A stretch of DNA of 64,000 bases from CAVORB01 sp963736235 (GTDB lineage: Bacteria; Pseudomonadota; Gammaproteobacteria; Chromatiales; Chromatiaceae): positions 620,001-684,000 of the forward strand of contig CAVTOR010000031.1 in assembly GCA_963736235.1 (NCBI GenBank), given 5' to 3'. The notes below the pieces were generated by a model. It was not told the DNA's origin and searched no databases. It was given only the letters and a program-made list of their open reading frames with translations. Of the stretch, positions 47,169 to 57,080 are shown in pieces (position 1 is the first letter of the stretch; the number at the start of each line of letters is the position of its first letter). The translations under genes and the position numbers were made by a program.

Positions 47169-48374
47169 CGCCCTGCAGTCGCTCGCGCGCACCCCTTGCG
47201 CAGCGTCCTGACCATGCTCGGGGTGGTCGTCGGGGTGGCCGCCGTCGCGGCCGTGATGGCGGTCGGCGAAGGGGCGAGGCTGCGCATCATCGCCCAGATC
47301 CAGAGCCTCGGCGGCAACCTGCTCCTGATCACGCCGGGTAGCGCCCGCACCCAGGGAGTGCATCAGGGCAGCGGCAGCGGAGAGAACCTGACGCTAGACG
47401 ATGCCGCCGCCATCGGCCGCGAGATCCCCGGCGTGGTGGTCACCGCGCCGTCGGTCTTCAAGCGGGTCCAGGTCGTGCGGGGCAACGCCAACTGGTCGAC
47501 CACGGTCCAGGGCATAACCAACGACTATCTCGCCGCGCGGGAGTGGCGCCTCGCGAGCGGCCGGCCGTTTGCGTCCACGGAGCAGACCGGCAGCGCCAAG
47601 GTCGCGCTCCTCGGCGCGACGGTTGCCGAGCGCCTGTTCCTCGGCGAGGACCCCACGGACCAGCTGATTCGCCTCGGCGGGGCTCCGTATGCCGTGATCG
47701 GCGTCCTGGAGGCCAAGGGACAGAGCTCCAGCGGAGCCGACCAGGACGACAAGGTCATGGTCCCCCTGGCCACCGCGCAATCGCGGCTGACGGGTTCTTC
47801 CCGCGCCCGCCTGGGCGCCGTGCAGTACGTCATGGTCAAGTTCTCAGACCAGCAGAGGCTCGCCGCCGCCACCGAGGAGATCCGGCTGCTGCTGCGTCAG
47901 CGACACGGTCTCGGCGCGGACGAGGAGGACGACTTCGCCGCGCGCAACCTGGCGGACGTGCAGGCCAGCCGCGAGGCCGCCACCGGCGTGCTCACCTTCT
48001 GGCTGTCCGCGGTCGCGTCGGTTTCCCTGCTCGTCGGCGGCATCAGCATCATGAACATCATGCTGGTGTCCGTGACGGAACGTACTCGCGAGATCGGGCT
48101 CCGGCTCGCCGTCGGCGCCCGCCCCGCGGACATCCGCAACCAGTTTCTCGCCGAGGCCGTCGTCCTGTCGTTAGCCGGGGCGACACTCGGACTCGCGCTT
48201 GGCGCCGCCACGGCCTGGATCATCGCCGCGGTCCAGGACCTGCCCATCCTCATCCGCCCGATCTCGCTGGTCATCTCCGCCGGATTCGCCGTCGCCACCG
48301 GGATCTTCTTTGGCCTCTATCCTGCGCTCAAGGCCTCGCGTCTCGCTCCGGCCGAGGCCCTCAGGGCCGAATAG
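47143..48374 (+). CDS. MacB/FtsX-type ABC permease (one frameshift)
   Basis: After a break near 47193 the frame reads RSVLTMLGVVVGVAAVAAVM, the first membrane segment, preceded in the other frame by LRTLSNLVSALQSLARTP. A large periplasmic MacB domain follows and then three C-terminal segments with ISIMNIMLVSVTERTREIGL, LRLAVGARPADIRNQFLAEA and IFFGLYPALKASRLAPAEAL, the FtsX signature. The start is probably TTG 47143, overlapping the ATPase end by 26 bp. About 410 residues. Confidence 0.9.
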
Positions 48375-48618
48375 GGGCCGCGGCAAAACCCGAAAATTGC
48401 CGAATTCCAAAATATCCTGCATTGCTTTTGTAAAGCATCCTCGGTTCTCGTAGCTTCCAGCCTCGCGACGGAAGGCTCTTAAAAAACAAGCAGTAACCAG
48501 GGAGTCCGGTCATCGACGAGGCCAGATAGGGCCTTTCGGCACCGAGCCGTCCGCTAGTCACTTCCGATTCCTTTATCGGTTTTTTTGACTTTGGAACTCT
48601 CGCGAGGGTTTGCCGACC

Positions 48619-51121
48619 ATGCTTGTTACCCGCATCCATGCCTTGTTCCTGCTCTTGGCCGTCACGCTGACGGTTCAGTCGACCCAGGCCGCGGACGCCT
48701 TTTTCGACAGCCCCCACTTCTCTGGCTCCGGGAACTGCGGCCTCTGCCACAACGGCCTGTTCGACGCCGACGGCAACGACGTCTCCATCGAGACCGACTG
48801 GTCCGCCACCATCATGGCCAACGCCGCCCGCGACCCCCTCTGGCGGGCCAAGTTCGCCACCGAGATCCTGCGCAACCCGCAGCACGAGGACGGTGCTCAA
48901 CGACAAGTGCACCCGCTGTCACGCGCCCATGGCGAACCAGCAGTCCGTGTTCGACGGCATTGCACCGCAGTTCTTCGGCGTCGGGGGCTTCGAGGACCCG
49001 AACAACATCCCGCTGCATGACGCGGCCATGGACGGGGTGAGCTGCACCCTCTGCCACCAGATCGCCGACGTCCCCGAGCTGGGCACCGACGCGGGCGAGT
49101 CCGGCCACTACGCCATCGAGGACTTGCTGAGGCTTCGATCGCCCCGCCTACGGCCCCTACACCAATCCGCGGATCAACCCGATGCAGGATGAACGCGGCG
49201 TTCACCCCGCGGCACTCGGCGCACGTCTCCGACTCGACGCTCTGCGCCACCTGCCACAACCTCAAGACGCCCGTGTTGAACGGGACGCGGGCGAGCTCAC
49301 CGGCGGACGAGTTCCCGGAGCAGATGGTCTACTCGGAGTGGGAGAACAGCGACTTCGCCGACGGCGGCGCCGAGGCGAGCACCTGCCAGCAGTGCCACAT
49401 GGCCCGCGCCAACGGCGGTCAGGATCGCCAACCGGCCCCGTTTCCTCGGCCGCCCGCGACAACTTCGCCCGCCACGGCTTCTACGGCGGCAACACCCTGA
49501 TCCTGGACATCCTGGACGCGAACCGGGCCGAGCTCGATGTCGGCAACGGCGACTTCGCCGCCGCCATCGAGGCCACCCGCGCGACCCTGCGGAGCGCCGC
49601 CGACCTGGCCATCGAAGCAGACCATGATCGAGGAGCCCGCGCCCGGCGAGCGCGAGCTGGTGGTGCACGTGCGCGTCAGCAACAACTCCGGCCACAAGGT
49701 GCCCACCAGCTACCCGTCGCGGCGCGCCTACATCCATCTCACCGCCGCCGACCAGAACGGCGCCACTCTGTTCGAGTCGGGCGGGCTGGCGACCGACGCC
49801 AGCGGCAAGCCCACGGGCGCCGATCATCGGCGTCGACGCGGATGCCGGGACCGGCTTCGAGCCCCACCACGGCGGGAGATCACCAGCCCGAGCCAGGTCC
49901 AGGTCTACGAGGCGATCATGGAGGACATCAGCGGCAACCAGACCTATACCCTGCTCAACGCCGCCCGCTACAGCAAGGACAACCGGCTGCTGCCGCGCGG
50001 GTTCCCCCGCGACCCCCAGACCGACCCCGTCATCGGCAACTGGGGCGACATCGCGATCGTGGGAGAGGCCGAGCTGGACCTGGACTTCGCTCGCCGGCAG
50101 CGACGTGGTGACCTACCGCATCCCCCTGGGCGCCGCCACTTCCGGCGTCACGGTATCGGCGGACCTCAATTACCAGAGCCGTCGCCTACGGCTATCTAGC
50201 TCGACCTGCTCCAGGACGAGGCCGACGTGCCCGAGGTCGCGGACTTCCGCCGCCTGTACGAGGCCTCCGACGTGCGCGTCGAGACCATCGCCTCCACCTC
50301 CGCGGTCGTGGAGGAACGGTGGCGGCACGCCGGTCGACCAGCCGCCGGTGGCCAGCTTCACCGTCACCTGCACCGGCCTGGCCTGCACGTTCGACGGCAG
50401 CGGCTCGACTGACGACGGGACCATCGTCAGCTACGCGTGGGGCCTTCGGTGACGGCGCGACTGCAACGGGGGCGACCGCCAGCCACACCTACGCGGCGGA
50501 CGGTACCTACAACGTGACCCTGACCGTGACCGACGATGCTGGCCAGACCGACAGCATCACCCAGGCCGTGACGGTCAGCGAAGGGGTGGTCGATCAGCCG
50601 CCGGTGGCAGACTTCACGTCACCTGCACCGGGCTCGCCTGCAGCTTCGACGGCAGCAGCTCGACGGACGATGGGACCATCGTCAGCCACGTCTGGGACTT
50701 GGCGACGGCGTGACCGCAACCGGCTCCACCGCCAGCCACACCTACGCGGCGGACGGCACCTACACCGTGACCCTAACGGTGACCGACAACGGCGGCCTGA
50801 CCGGTACGCTCAGCCAGCAGGTGACCGTGGCCAACCAGGCGCCGGTGGCAAGCTTCACCTTCGCCTGCACCGAACTGGCCTGCACCTTCGACGGCAGCGG
50901 CTCCACCGACGCGGACGGCACCATCACCACCTATGCATGGGCCTTCGGAGACGGCGCGACCGCACGGGCGTCACGGCCAACCATACCTACGCCGCGGCCG
51001 GCACCTACGCGTGACCCTGACGGTGACCGACAACGGTGGCCTGACCGGGAGCGCCAACCAGGCCGTGACGGTCACGGTCAACGCACCCGCCCCCGGTCCA
51101 GGACCGCGGTGGCGCCGCTGA
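48619..51121 (+). CDS. Pentaheme secreted protein with three PKD domains (frameshifted)
   Basis: About 830 residues after joining frames. The ATG at 48619 begins MLVTRIHALFLLLAVTLTVQ, a signal peptide (an in-frame TTG at 48610 is an alternative). Heme sites CGLCH, CTRCH, CTLCH, CATCH and CQQCH lie within the first 290 residues. The middle has HVRVSNNSGHKVPTSYPSRR, typical of cytochromes that end in a beta domain. The C-terminal 270 residues contain three PKD domains, each opening with CTGLACTFDGSGSTDDGTI-like text and closing with HTYAADGTYTVTLTVTDN. Each domain has a Cys pair. Breaks occur near 48890, 49120, 49430, 49610, 49820, 50090, 50190, 50320, 50445, 50620 and 50970. PKD domains usually mediate protein or surface contacts. 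Confidence 0.85.
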
Positions 51122-51174
51122 TGGGACTCGGGGCGCGCTCGCGCGCGCCCCGCCCAACACCGGACGGGAGTTCT

Positions 51175-52077
51175 TTAGCGGGTATTCGCCTTCGGATGCG
51201 TCAGGGCGACGTTGCGAGCGGCGGAGAGATCGGCGTAGGTAAGGGTCGTCGTTGTCAGATCGACGTCCTCGAAGTTGGCGCCGGCAAGGTGCGTTTCCCG
51301 CAAGTTCGCCGCAGTGAGGTCCGCACCGCTCAGGTCCGCATCTCTGAGGTCGGCGCGCGTAAGATCGACACGGAGCATGGAAACACCGCACAGGGCGGCG
51401 CCGACAAGGCTGGCCGCGACGAGGGTCGCACGGTTGAGAATCGCCGGCAGGCATTCCTGCCCGCCGAGCTTGGCGCCGTCGAGGCGGGCACCGGAGAGAT
51501 TCGCGCCATTCAGGCGGCAGTTGCACAGATAGGCGCCGGTGAGGTCCGCGCCGCGCAGATCGGCCTCCAGAAGGAGTGCCGATCCGACGGTGGTGCCGCA
51601 CATCACGGCATTCGTCAGCAAGGCCCCCTGGAGATCGGCCCGACACAGATCGGCCCCGGAGAGGTCTGCGCCACGCAAATCGGTGTAGCTGAGGTCGCAG
51701 GCCGTCATCCGCGCGTCGCACAGCCGACAGCCCGTCATCACCGCACCGTCCGTCGGCAGCCGATCACCCAACCGCGCCCCGTGGAGATCAGCGCCGGAGA
51801 GGTCCGCGCCGCGCAGCACCACCTCGCGGAAATCGGCGCCACGGGCATCGGCTTTCGTCAGATCCGCTCCCGCCAGGTTGCTGCCTTCGAAGCAGGCGCC
51901 GCGTAGGTTCCTTCCGCTCAAGTCGGCACCGGCGAGGTCGTAATGATCCAGCCTGGCTTCCACAAACGCTTCCCGATCGAGCCGGAGCAGCACCTCGCCG
52001 GTCCCTTTGCGTCTTATCTCAATCACCGCCTTTGCCCCAAGACTCTCCCGGTTTGTGTATAAGCATATCCGTTGCAT
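51175..52077 (-). CDS. Pentapeptide-repeat protein
   Basis: The 300-residue protein is mostly A(D/N)LXX repeats, such as LSGADLHGARL, LRGADLSGADLCRADLQGAL and LTRADLRDADLSGADLTAAN, predicted to form a right-handed four-sided beta helix. There is no signal peptide, so it should be cytoplasmic. The first 45 residues (YTNRESLGAKAVIEIRRKGT) are not repeats. Function is unknown; some relatives bind DNA gyrase. It is convergent with the PKD cytochrome gene 53 bp away. Confidence 0.92.
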   Translation of the reverse strand: MQRICLYTNRESLGAKAVIEIRRKGTGEVLLRLDREAFVEARLDHYDLAGADLSGRNLRGACFEGSNLAGADLTKADARGADFREVVLRGADLSGADLHGARLGDRLPTDGAVMTGCRLCDARMTACDLSYTDLRGADLSGADLCRADLQGALLTNAVMCGTTVGSALLLEADLRGADLTGAYLCNCRLNGANLSGARLDGAKLGGQECLPAILNRATLVAASLVGAALCGVSMLRVDLTRADLRDADLSGADLTAANLRETHLAGANFEDVDLTTTTLTYADLSAARNVALTHPKANTR

Positions 52078-52629
52078 CGCCGCCCATCCAGGATCAAGCG
52101 GGACTTCCTTCCCCTCCGAGTCGGTTGTCCGTTACGGCAGTCAGCAACCCCTTTTCATGGCAACGCTTGCGCGATCCTAGCGGAGATCGTCGCAAACGTC
52201 TCGGCGAACTCCCCTGTGATTCCCCTCACCCACGCGCTGGATAGACGTCATTACCAGTCGGCATTCCGCACGCCAGGCGAGAGACGGAGGTGGGGCCAGA
52301 TGGCCGCGTACGGGTCGCCGGGCAGTGTCGGTGCAAACCCTGTTGCGGCGTTGTGCGTTAAGCACGAACGGGCTAACCTGAAAGACACAGCTTTTGCAGG
52401 GATGTTTGCATGGCGGTGGTTGAGATCCCTAACCACGGATACCTCGGCTGGTGCTTCCAAGCATCAAGGGAATTTGGGCTCGGCCGCCCGGGCCGGAGAT
52501 CCCGATTGGGGCGCTTCGTGCCGCTCGTCACTGCGTCAGCCACACCAATACAACCATCGGCGGGCAAACTAGCCTGCCCACTCGGCGGCGAGGGCGTTCA
52601 ATCAACGGAACTTTCTAGGAAGGTTAACG
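52078..52629. other. Intergenic region, no gene recognised
   Basis: About 550 bp between the pentapeptide gene and the RTX-like gene. Both strands have short open frames without family signatures. Confidence 0.5.
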
Positions 52630-53262
52630 ATGAGCGCAAAATCAGGGACATTGATCCTTCTCGCGTTGTCCGCCCTCGGCTTCGCGGCCGGTTCATCGGC
52701 GCAGGATGCCACGGACGCCCCTTCAGCGCGCGCGCCATTGGGCGTGGTCATCCAGTGTCCGTACCTACCTCCGGGCTTGGACCCGATTCCCACTTGCCAG
52801 GGTAGGCCTGCGACCTGCGTTGGCACGGACGGTGACGACCTGCTGTGGGGAACAGAGGACGATGAGGTCATCGTGTCACTTGCGGGCGACGACTCGATCC
52901 ACGGCGACGAGGGGGACGACGTCATCTGCGCCGGACCGGGCGAAGACGCCGTCCACGGTGCGCGGGGCGACGACTTTATCTTTGGCGAGGAGGGCAACGA
53001 CCTCCTGTTCGGTGCCCAGGGGAAGGACTCGTTGTATGGCGGCGACGGCGACCGGGACATCCTTTGGGGCGGACCAGGCTTGGATTACCTCGACGGCGGC
53101 CCAGGCGATCGCGACGTCTGCCTGCAGCAGCGCGACGACGCCAAGGTGAACGTCGATAACTGCGAGGTCATCTTCCCGCCCCCAGGCTATACCCACGAGA
53201 AGCAGCACGCCTACCCGCCCGGCATCATCGAGGAGGCGATTCCCAAACGCGGCAGCCGCTAA
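52630..53262 (+). CDS. Small secreted RTX-type calcium-binding protein
   Basis: The 210-residue protein has a signal peptide (SGTLILLALSALGFAAGSSA) and a block of glycine/aspartate nonapeptides from residue 68 to 158, such as GDDSIHGDEGDDVICAGPGE, FGEEGNDLLFGAQGKDSLYG and GGPGLDYLDGGPGD. These form calcium-loaded beta rolls in RTX proteins. Three Cys pairs are present outside and within the block. It has no type I secretion gene nearby other than the MacAB-like set at 45-48 kb. It ends 28 bp before the convergent ankyrin gene. Confidence 0.9.
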   Translation: MSAKSGTLILLALSALGFAAGSSAQDATDAPSARAPLGVVIQCPYLPPGLDPIPTCQGRPATCVGTDGDDLLWGTEDDEVIVSLAGDDSIHGDEGDDVICAGPGEDAVHGARGDDFIFGEEGNDLLFGAQGKDSLYGGDGDRDILWGGPGLDYLDGGPGDRDVCLQQRDDAKVNVDNCEVIFPPPGYTHEKQHAYPPGIIEEAIPKRGSR

Positions 53263-53290
53263 TCAAGCAACCCGGCGGACACCCGGCTGC

Positions 53291-54571
53291 TCACATTGGG
53301 GCATGAAGGTCGCCGATTCCCACCGCGGATGGCGCTTTCGCCTCGTCTGCAAACAGCGCCGCTCCCGCTGATCCTCCGCTGGCGCCCGAACGGCCGCAGC
53401 GTCCGGTCTGCTCGCAGTGATGCTGGAGCATCTGGGCCACGCCCCACTGGTTCGCGGATCGCGCGGTGTCGAGCGGCGTTTGTCCCAACCCGTCGCGAAG
53501 GTCCAGCGCCCCGCCGGCGTCGATGAGATAGCCCGCCACATCGACACGCCCCTTCCGCGCCGCCTCGTGCAGGGGGCTCCTGCCGCGGTCGTCACGCGCG
53601 TTGACGTCCGCGCCCGCGGCCACAAGCTGCCTTACGGCATCCATTTGCCCCGCGACGGCGGCGTCGTGCAGCGGCGTATTTCCGGGACGGTCCCTGGCGT
53701 TGACGTCCGCCCCGGCCTCGAGCAACAGCTGCGCCACCCCCGTGTGTCCCTCGCTCACCGCAAAGTGCAGGGGCGTCTTGTTTCGCTCATCCGGCACATT
53801 CGGATCCCCGCCGTGCGCGAGCAGGAGTCGAACCATGTCCGCGTAGCCGCGCCGCGCGGCAATGTGAAGAGGCGTGTTGGTAAAGGGTGCGCACGCCGCC
53901 CTTCCCGCGGCCGTGACAAGCAGTGCGGCGACCGCGAGGTTGTTGTTCTCGACCGCACGATGCACGGCCGTCTGGCCACGCTTGGTGACCGCGTTGAGAT
54001 CCGCGCCGTGCGTGACGAACAATTCGACGATCTTGGGGTCGCTGCAGGCGGCCGCCTGATGCAACGGCGTCTCGCCGTGCTTGTTGCGGGCATCGGTCTG
54101 CGCCCCGGCATCGACCAGAAGATGCATGACCTCGATGTGGCAGGCCGCGGCGGCCTTGTGCAGCGGGGTATCGTCGTAGGAGTTTCGCAGGTTGGCGTCT
54201 GCCCCGCTCTGGAGCAGGTGTCGCGCCGCCTCGATCTGCCCCGCCGCGGCGGCATAGTGGAGCGGCGCCTGCTCTGCCGCGTCCTTGGCGTCGGGATCGA
54301 TTCCCGAACGCAGCGCCTTGTCGAGCTCGGCGGCGTTTCCCGTCATCGCCGCCTCGAAGATCGTCATGCGGGGGCCCGTGTCGCAGCCCGAAAGCGCGAG
54401 CAGCGTCATCAGGCCAAGGCACCGAAGGCAAGAGGATACGACGAGCAGGGAGTTGGCAGTCGGCCGATGCCGCCTCTCCTCGCCGAGGTCGTTGGGTGGT
54501 CGTTTGCGCAAACCCGGAATCACGCTCGGAGAACTCTTACGGCTAGTGGAAAAACAGGGTCCGTGGGACAC
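53291..54571 (-). CDS. Ankyrin-repeat lipoprotein
   Basis: The 426-residue frame contains at least nine ankyrin repeats (TPLHKAAAACHIEVMHLLVD, TPLHIAARRGYADMVRLLLA, TPLHFAVSEGHTGVAQLLLE and others). Before them, MTLLALSGCDTG carries a lipobox-like LALSGC, so the protein is probably anchored at a membrane through Cys. The frame starts with GTG 54571, next to the upstream gene's stop; the Met at 54409 would leave too short a signal peptide, so the start is not settled. Ankyrin repeats bind other proteins. Confidence 0.87.
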   Translation of the reverse strand: MSHGPCFSTSRKSSPSVIPGLRKRPPNDLGEERRHRPTANSLLVVSSCLRCLGLMTLLALSGCDTGPRMTIFEAAMTGNAAELDKALRSGIDPDAKDAAEQAPLHYAAAAGQIEAARHLLQSGADANLRNSYDDTPLHKAAAACHIEVMHLLVDAGAQTDARNKHGETPLHQAAACSDPKIVELFVTHGADLNAVTKRGQTAVHRAVENNNLAVAALLVTAAGRAACAPFTNTPLHIAARRGYADMVRLLLAHGGDPNVPDERNKTPLHFAVSEGHTGVAQLLLEAGADVNARDRPGNTPLHDAAVAGQMDAVRQLVAAGADVNARDDRGRSPLHEAARKGRVDVAGYLIDAGGALDLRDGLGQTPLDTARSANQWGVAQMLQHHCEQTGRCGRSGASGGSAGAALFADEAKAPSAVGIGDLHAPM

Positions 54572-55201
54572 CTACCAGGGCATGATGCTGTTCATGAAGT
54601 TCATCGGGCGGCCGATGTTCTGGTTGAGGCCCGATACGTTCCCGCTGATATGCTGCGTGGCCGCGGTCATGGCGGCCATCTGGTGGTTCATCGACTCGAC
54701 GCTCGCGGACATTCCCCCGATCCGGGTATCGAGCGAGCTCATGCTCCGATCCATGGACGCGATGCGGTCGTTCACGTCCCGCATGGCATCGAGCATCGGC
54801 GGCAGGGTGCGCATCTGTCCGGAGATGCCCACCACGCTGGCATTCATGGCGGTCACGGTTCCCGTGAGGTCATCGAGGTTGACGGAGATGTCGCGCACGC
54901 TGCCGGTGAGCACGTCCAGGTTCTGGGAAACCTGGCCCATGCGTTCCGACATGAAACCCAGGTTCAGATAGACGCTGTTGGCCATCTTGTCCACGTCTTC
55001 CACCAGGCTGTAGATCAGGAAAAAGCCGTAGCTTGCCAGCAGCACAAATGCAAACAGCGAAGGGAAGATGACCAACTGCCAGCGGCGGTTTCCCTGCACG
55101 AGGGACGTGACCAGCGCGCCCAGTACCTCATGGTCCGAGAGCGCATGCCCGCCGGCCGCGCCCTTGCCCGCGGCTTGGTTAGAGTGATCGGCTAGTGTCA
55201 T
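54572..55201 (-). CDS. Membrane-tethered coiled-coil protein
   Basis: The 209-residue protein has a cytoplasmic lead of about 42 residues, one membrane segment (LVIFPSLFAFVLLASYGFFL, near 43-65), and then a periplasmic coiled coil with regular Met, Leu and Val at heptad positions (VSQNLDVLTGSVRDISVNLD, MNHQMAAMTAATQHISGN). It has no enzyme motif, and it resembles methyl-accepting-like or spacer proteins without a signalling domain. It runs directly into the ankyrin gene, suggesting co-expression. Confidence 0.75.
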   Translation of the reverse strand: MTLADHSNQAAGKGAAGGHALSDHEVLGALVTSLVQGNRRWQLVIFPSLFAFVLLASYGFFLIYSLVEDVDKMANSVYLNLGFMSERMGQVSQNLDVLTGSVRDISVNLDDLTGTVTAMNASVVGISGQMRTLPPMLDAMRDVNDRIASMDRSMSSLDTRIGGMSASVESMNHQMAAMTAATQHISGNVSGLNQNIGRPMNFMNSIMPW

Positions 55202-55997
55202 GTTCGCGCACGCTTATCCAAACCCTCGGCCGCATAGGCGCAGCCGCTTGTTGGCTGATCCGCCCCTACTCTCTTTAACTTATATCGCAAACACGCGGCC
55301 ATCGCAGGATTCAAACCAGGCCCCCGTCGGAACCTACGGGTCGAGGTGCGGGGACGGACAGATGACGACTGCGCCGCGACGCGGACGAGCGAGCCGGACG
55401 TGATCGCGAAAGCCGGGGTGGGAGCCATTTGAGTTTGACTGCCTGTGGCGAATCGATTGCCAAAACCAAAGAAGAACTTTGATTGCGAATTATCAATTCA
55501 AAAGCGCCCGAGACGGCTCCTCAGCACCTCCATCCGCCGTCAGCCCGCGCCAATCCTGGTTCCGCATCAAGTCATTGAGAATTGTCAATGGCAGTCCCGT
55601 TGGTAGGGCCGGCAAAAAAACTCTTTTCGTTGCGCTTTGTCAATGCCAAGCCGCAAAGGGCAATTCGGCGCGCACCGCAACAGGCCGGCAATAGCCATTC
55701 GTAAGGTAACAAATACTCCTCGAATCAGCGCTGAAGACGAGCCTCTTCAAAAAGCCATCAAGTCACGACAATCAAATCAAGATGACTCGCTTACACGGGG
55801 TGCGAATTTTCCGTCAATGTTTTCAGAAAATTCCTACAAAACGCAAAAACTCAAAAAAATCGCTTTCCTTGCCGAAAATCAAATTGCAGGTCGAACGCGG
55901 TTCTGTTTTTGTGATCGAGTTCTAGGATAAAGGGTAAGGAATTTCACCGAGGCAGGAAAACGCCTGTTCTCCCTTGGCAGTATCCGCACCCACCATC
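55202..55997. other. Intergenic region, AT-rich in its distal half
   Basis: About 800 bp with AT-rich stretches at 55560-55930. Short open frames lack recognisable content. It likely holds promoters for the coiled-coil gene (minus) and the Fnr-like gene (plus). Confidence 0.45.
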
Positions 55998-56753
55998 ATG
56001 ACCGACCAGTCAGTCAGGCGGCATCACGACACGCCAACCGTGCGCCTGCCGATCGAAGGCCCGAGCTGCTCCGAGATCGTCTGGGAAGAGAAGGCGGACT
56101 GCCGCCATTGCGCGATCCGCCAGCAGACCCTGTTCGCCGCCCTGCGCGGCTCGGACTTCGACCAGGTATTCCTTCCCATCAAGAGCGCCATCGTCCCCGC
56201 CGGCGCCGTGCTCTACGCCGAGAGCGGCCCGGCGGACGCCATCTATACCGTGCGCTGGGGCCTGGTTAAGCTCGCCAAACGCTCGCCCGAGGGCACCACC
56301 CGCATCGTGCGCCTGCTCGGCCCCGGCGCGGCCGTCGGCCTCGAGGGGCTCAAGGAGGGCCTCCACTGGCATACCGCCACGACGCTGCAGCAGACCGGGC
56401 TCTGCCGTATCCCCTTCCAGGTCATCGAACAACTCCAGGTCCAGAACGCCCAGGTGGCCGAGCGGCTGGTGCTGCAGTGGGAGCACTACGTCGAGTACGC
56501 CGACCGCTGGATCACCGAACTCACCGCGGGATCGGTGAAGACGCGCGTGGTTCGCCTGCTCAAGCTCCTGGTCGAGCTCACCTTCAACGCCTCCGCCGAG
56601 ATCGAGCTGCCGTCCGTGCACGACCTGGCGGCGATCCTCGGCACCTCCGTGGAATCGGTCAGCCGCGCCACCGCCGAGCTCAAGCGCGAGCAGGTCCTCC
56701 GGCGCATCGCGCCCAAGACCTACCGCTGCAACCTGGAGGCACTGGCATGTTGA
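55998..56753 (+). CDS. Crp/Fnr-family regulator with FNR-like cysteines
   Basis: The 251-residue protein has a cyclic-nucleotide-type beta barrel (FLPIKSAIVPAGAVLYAESG, YTVRWGLVKLAKRSPEGTTR) and a C-terminal helix-turn-helix (HDLAAILGTSVESVSRATAE, LKREQVLRRIAP). Cys at positions 24, 35, 38 (CRHC) and 136 (TGLCRIPF) parallel the 4Fe-4S ligands of FNR (three near the N-terminus, one at about 122), with altered spacing. I take ATG 55998; a TTG eight codons upstream is open. It precedes the giant diheme gene on the same strand by 327 bp and is the only regulator in the heme locus. Confidence 0.9.
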   Translation: MTDQSVRRHHDTPTVRLPIEGPSCSEIVWEEKADCRHCAIRQQTLFAALRGSDFDQVFLPIKSAIVPAGAVLYAESGPADAIYTVRWGLVKLAKRSPEGTTRIVRLLGPGAAVGLEGLKEGLHWHTATTLQQTGLCRIPFQVIEQLQVQNAQVAERLVLQWEHYVEYADRWITELTAGSVKTRVVRLLKLLVELTFNASAEIELPSVHDLAAILGTSVESVSRATAELKREQVLRRIAPKTYRCNLEALAC

Positions 56754-57080
56754 CGTCCGCTGCGACTACCGGAACAGGTCCGACGCGGCGTTATCTTTAG
56801 GGTCAGAAAAATCAGACAAGACTTCGATCGGTAAATCAGAAAATCAATATATTTTAAGTAGTTAAAATCGCAGCAGTAACAGCAGCAAGAGAAAAACAGG
56901 CAGGCGGCGTGGATCGGCGCAACCGGTTCACCAGGGCTTGGCGAAACAGGGACTCTTTGGGATTGCCGCGGGCGGGAGGTACGGCCCCCGGCAGACTCGA
57001 GGTACGGAAGCGGTAACGCGAAGCAAGGGAGACCCCCCAAGGCCCGCCCGGTTCGCAACCACTGAAAACGGAGAAGCACG
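56754..57080. other. Leader region of the giant diheme gene
   Basis: About 330 bp; 56800-56870 is AT-rich. A TCGGTAAATCAG stretch is only a poor match to an FNR box. A GGAG sequence precedes the ATG at 57081. Confidence 0.4.

Noticed and set aside
55637..55930. 97-residue open frame in the AT-rich region
   Set aside because: No ribosome-binding site, no family signature, composition of random frame.
56825..56845. Possible FNR box upstream of the giant gene
   Set aside because: Match to TTGAT-N4-ATCAA is too poor on the left half; listed only as intergenic.
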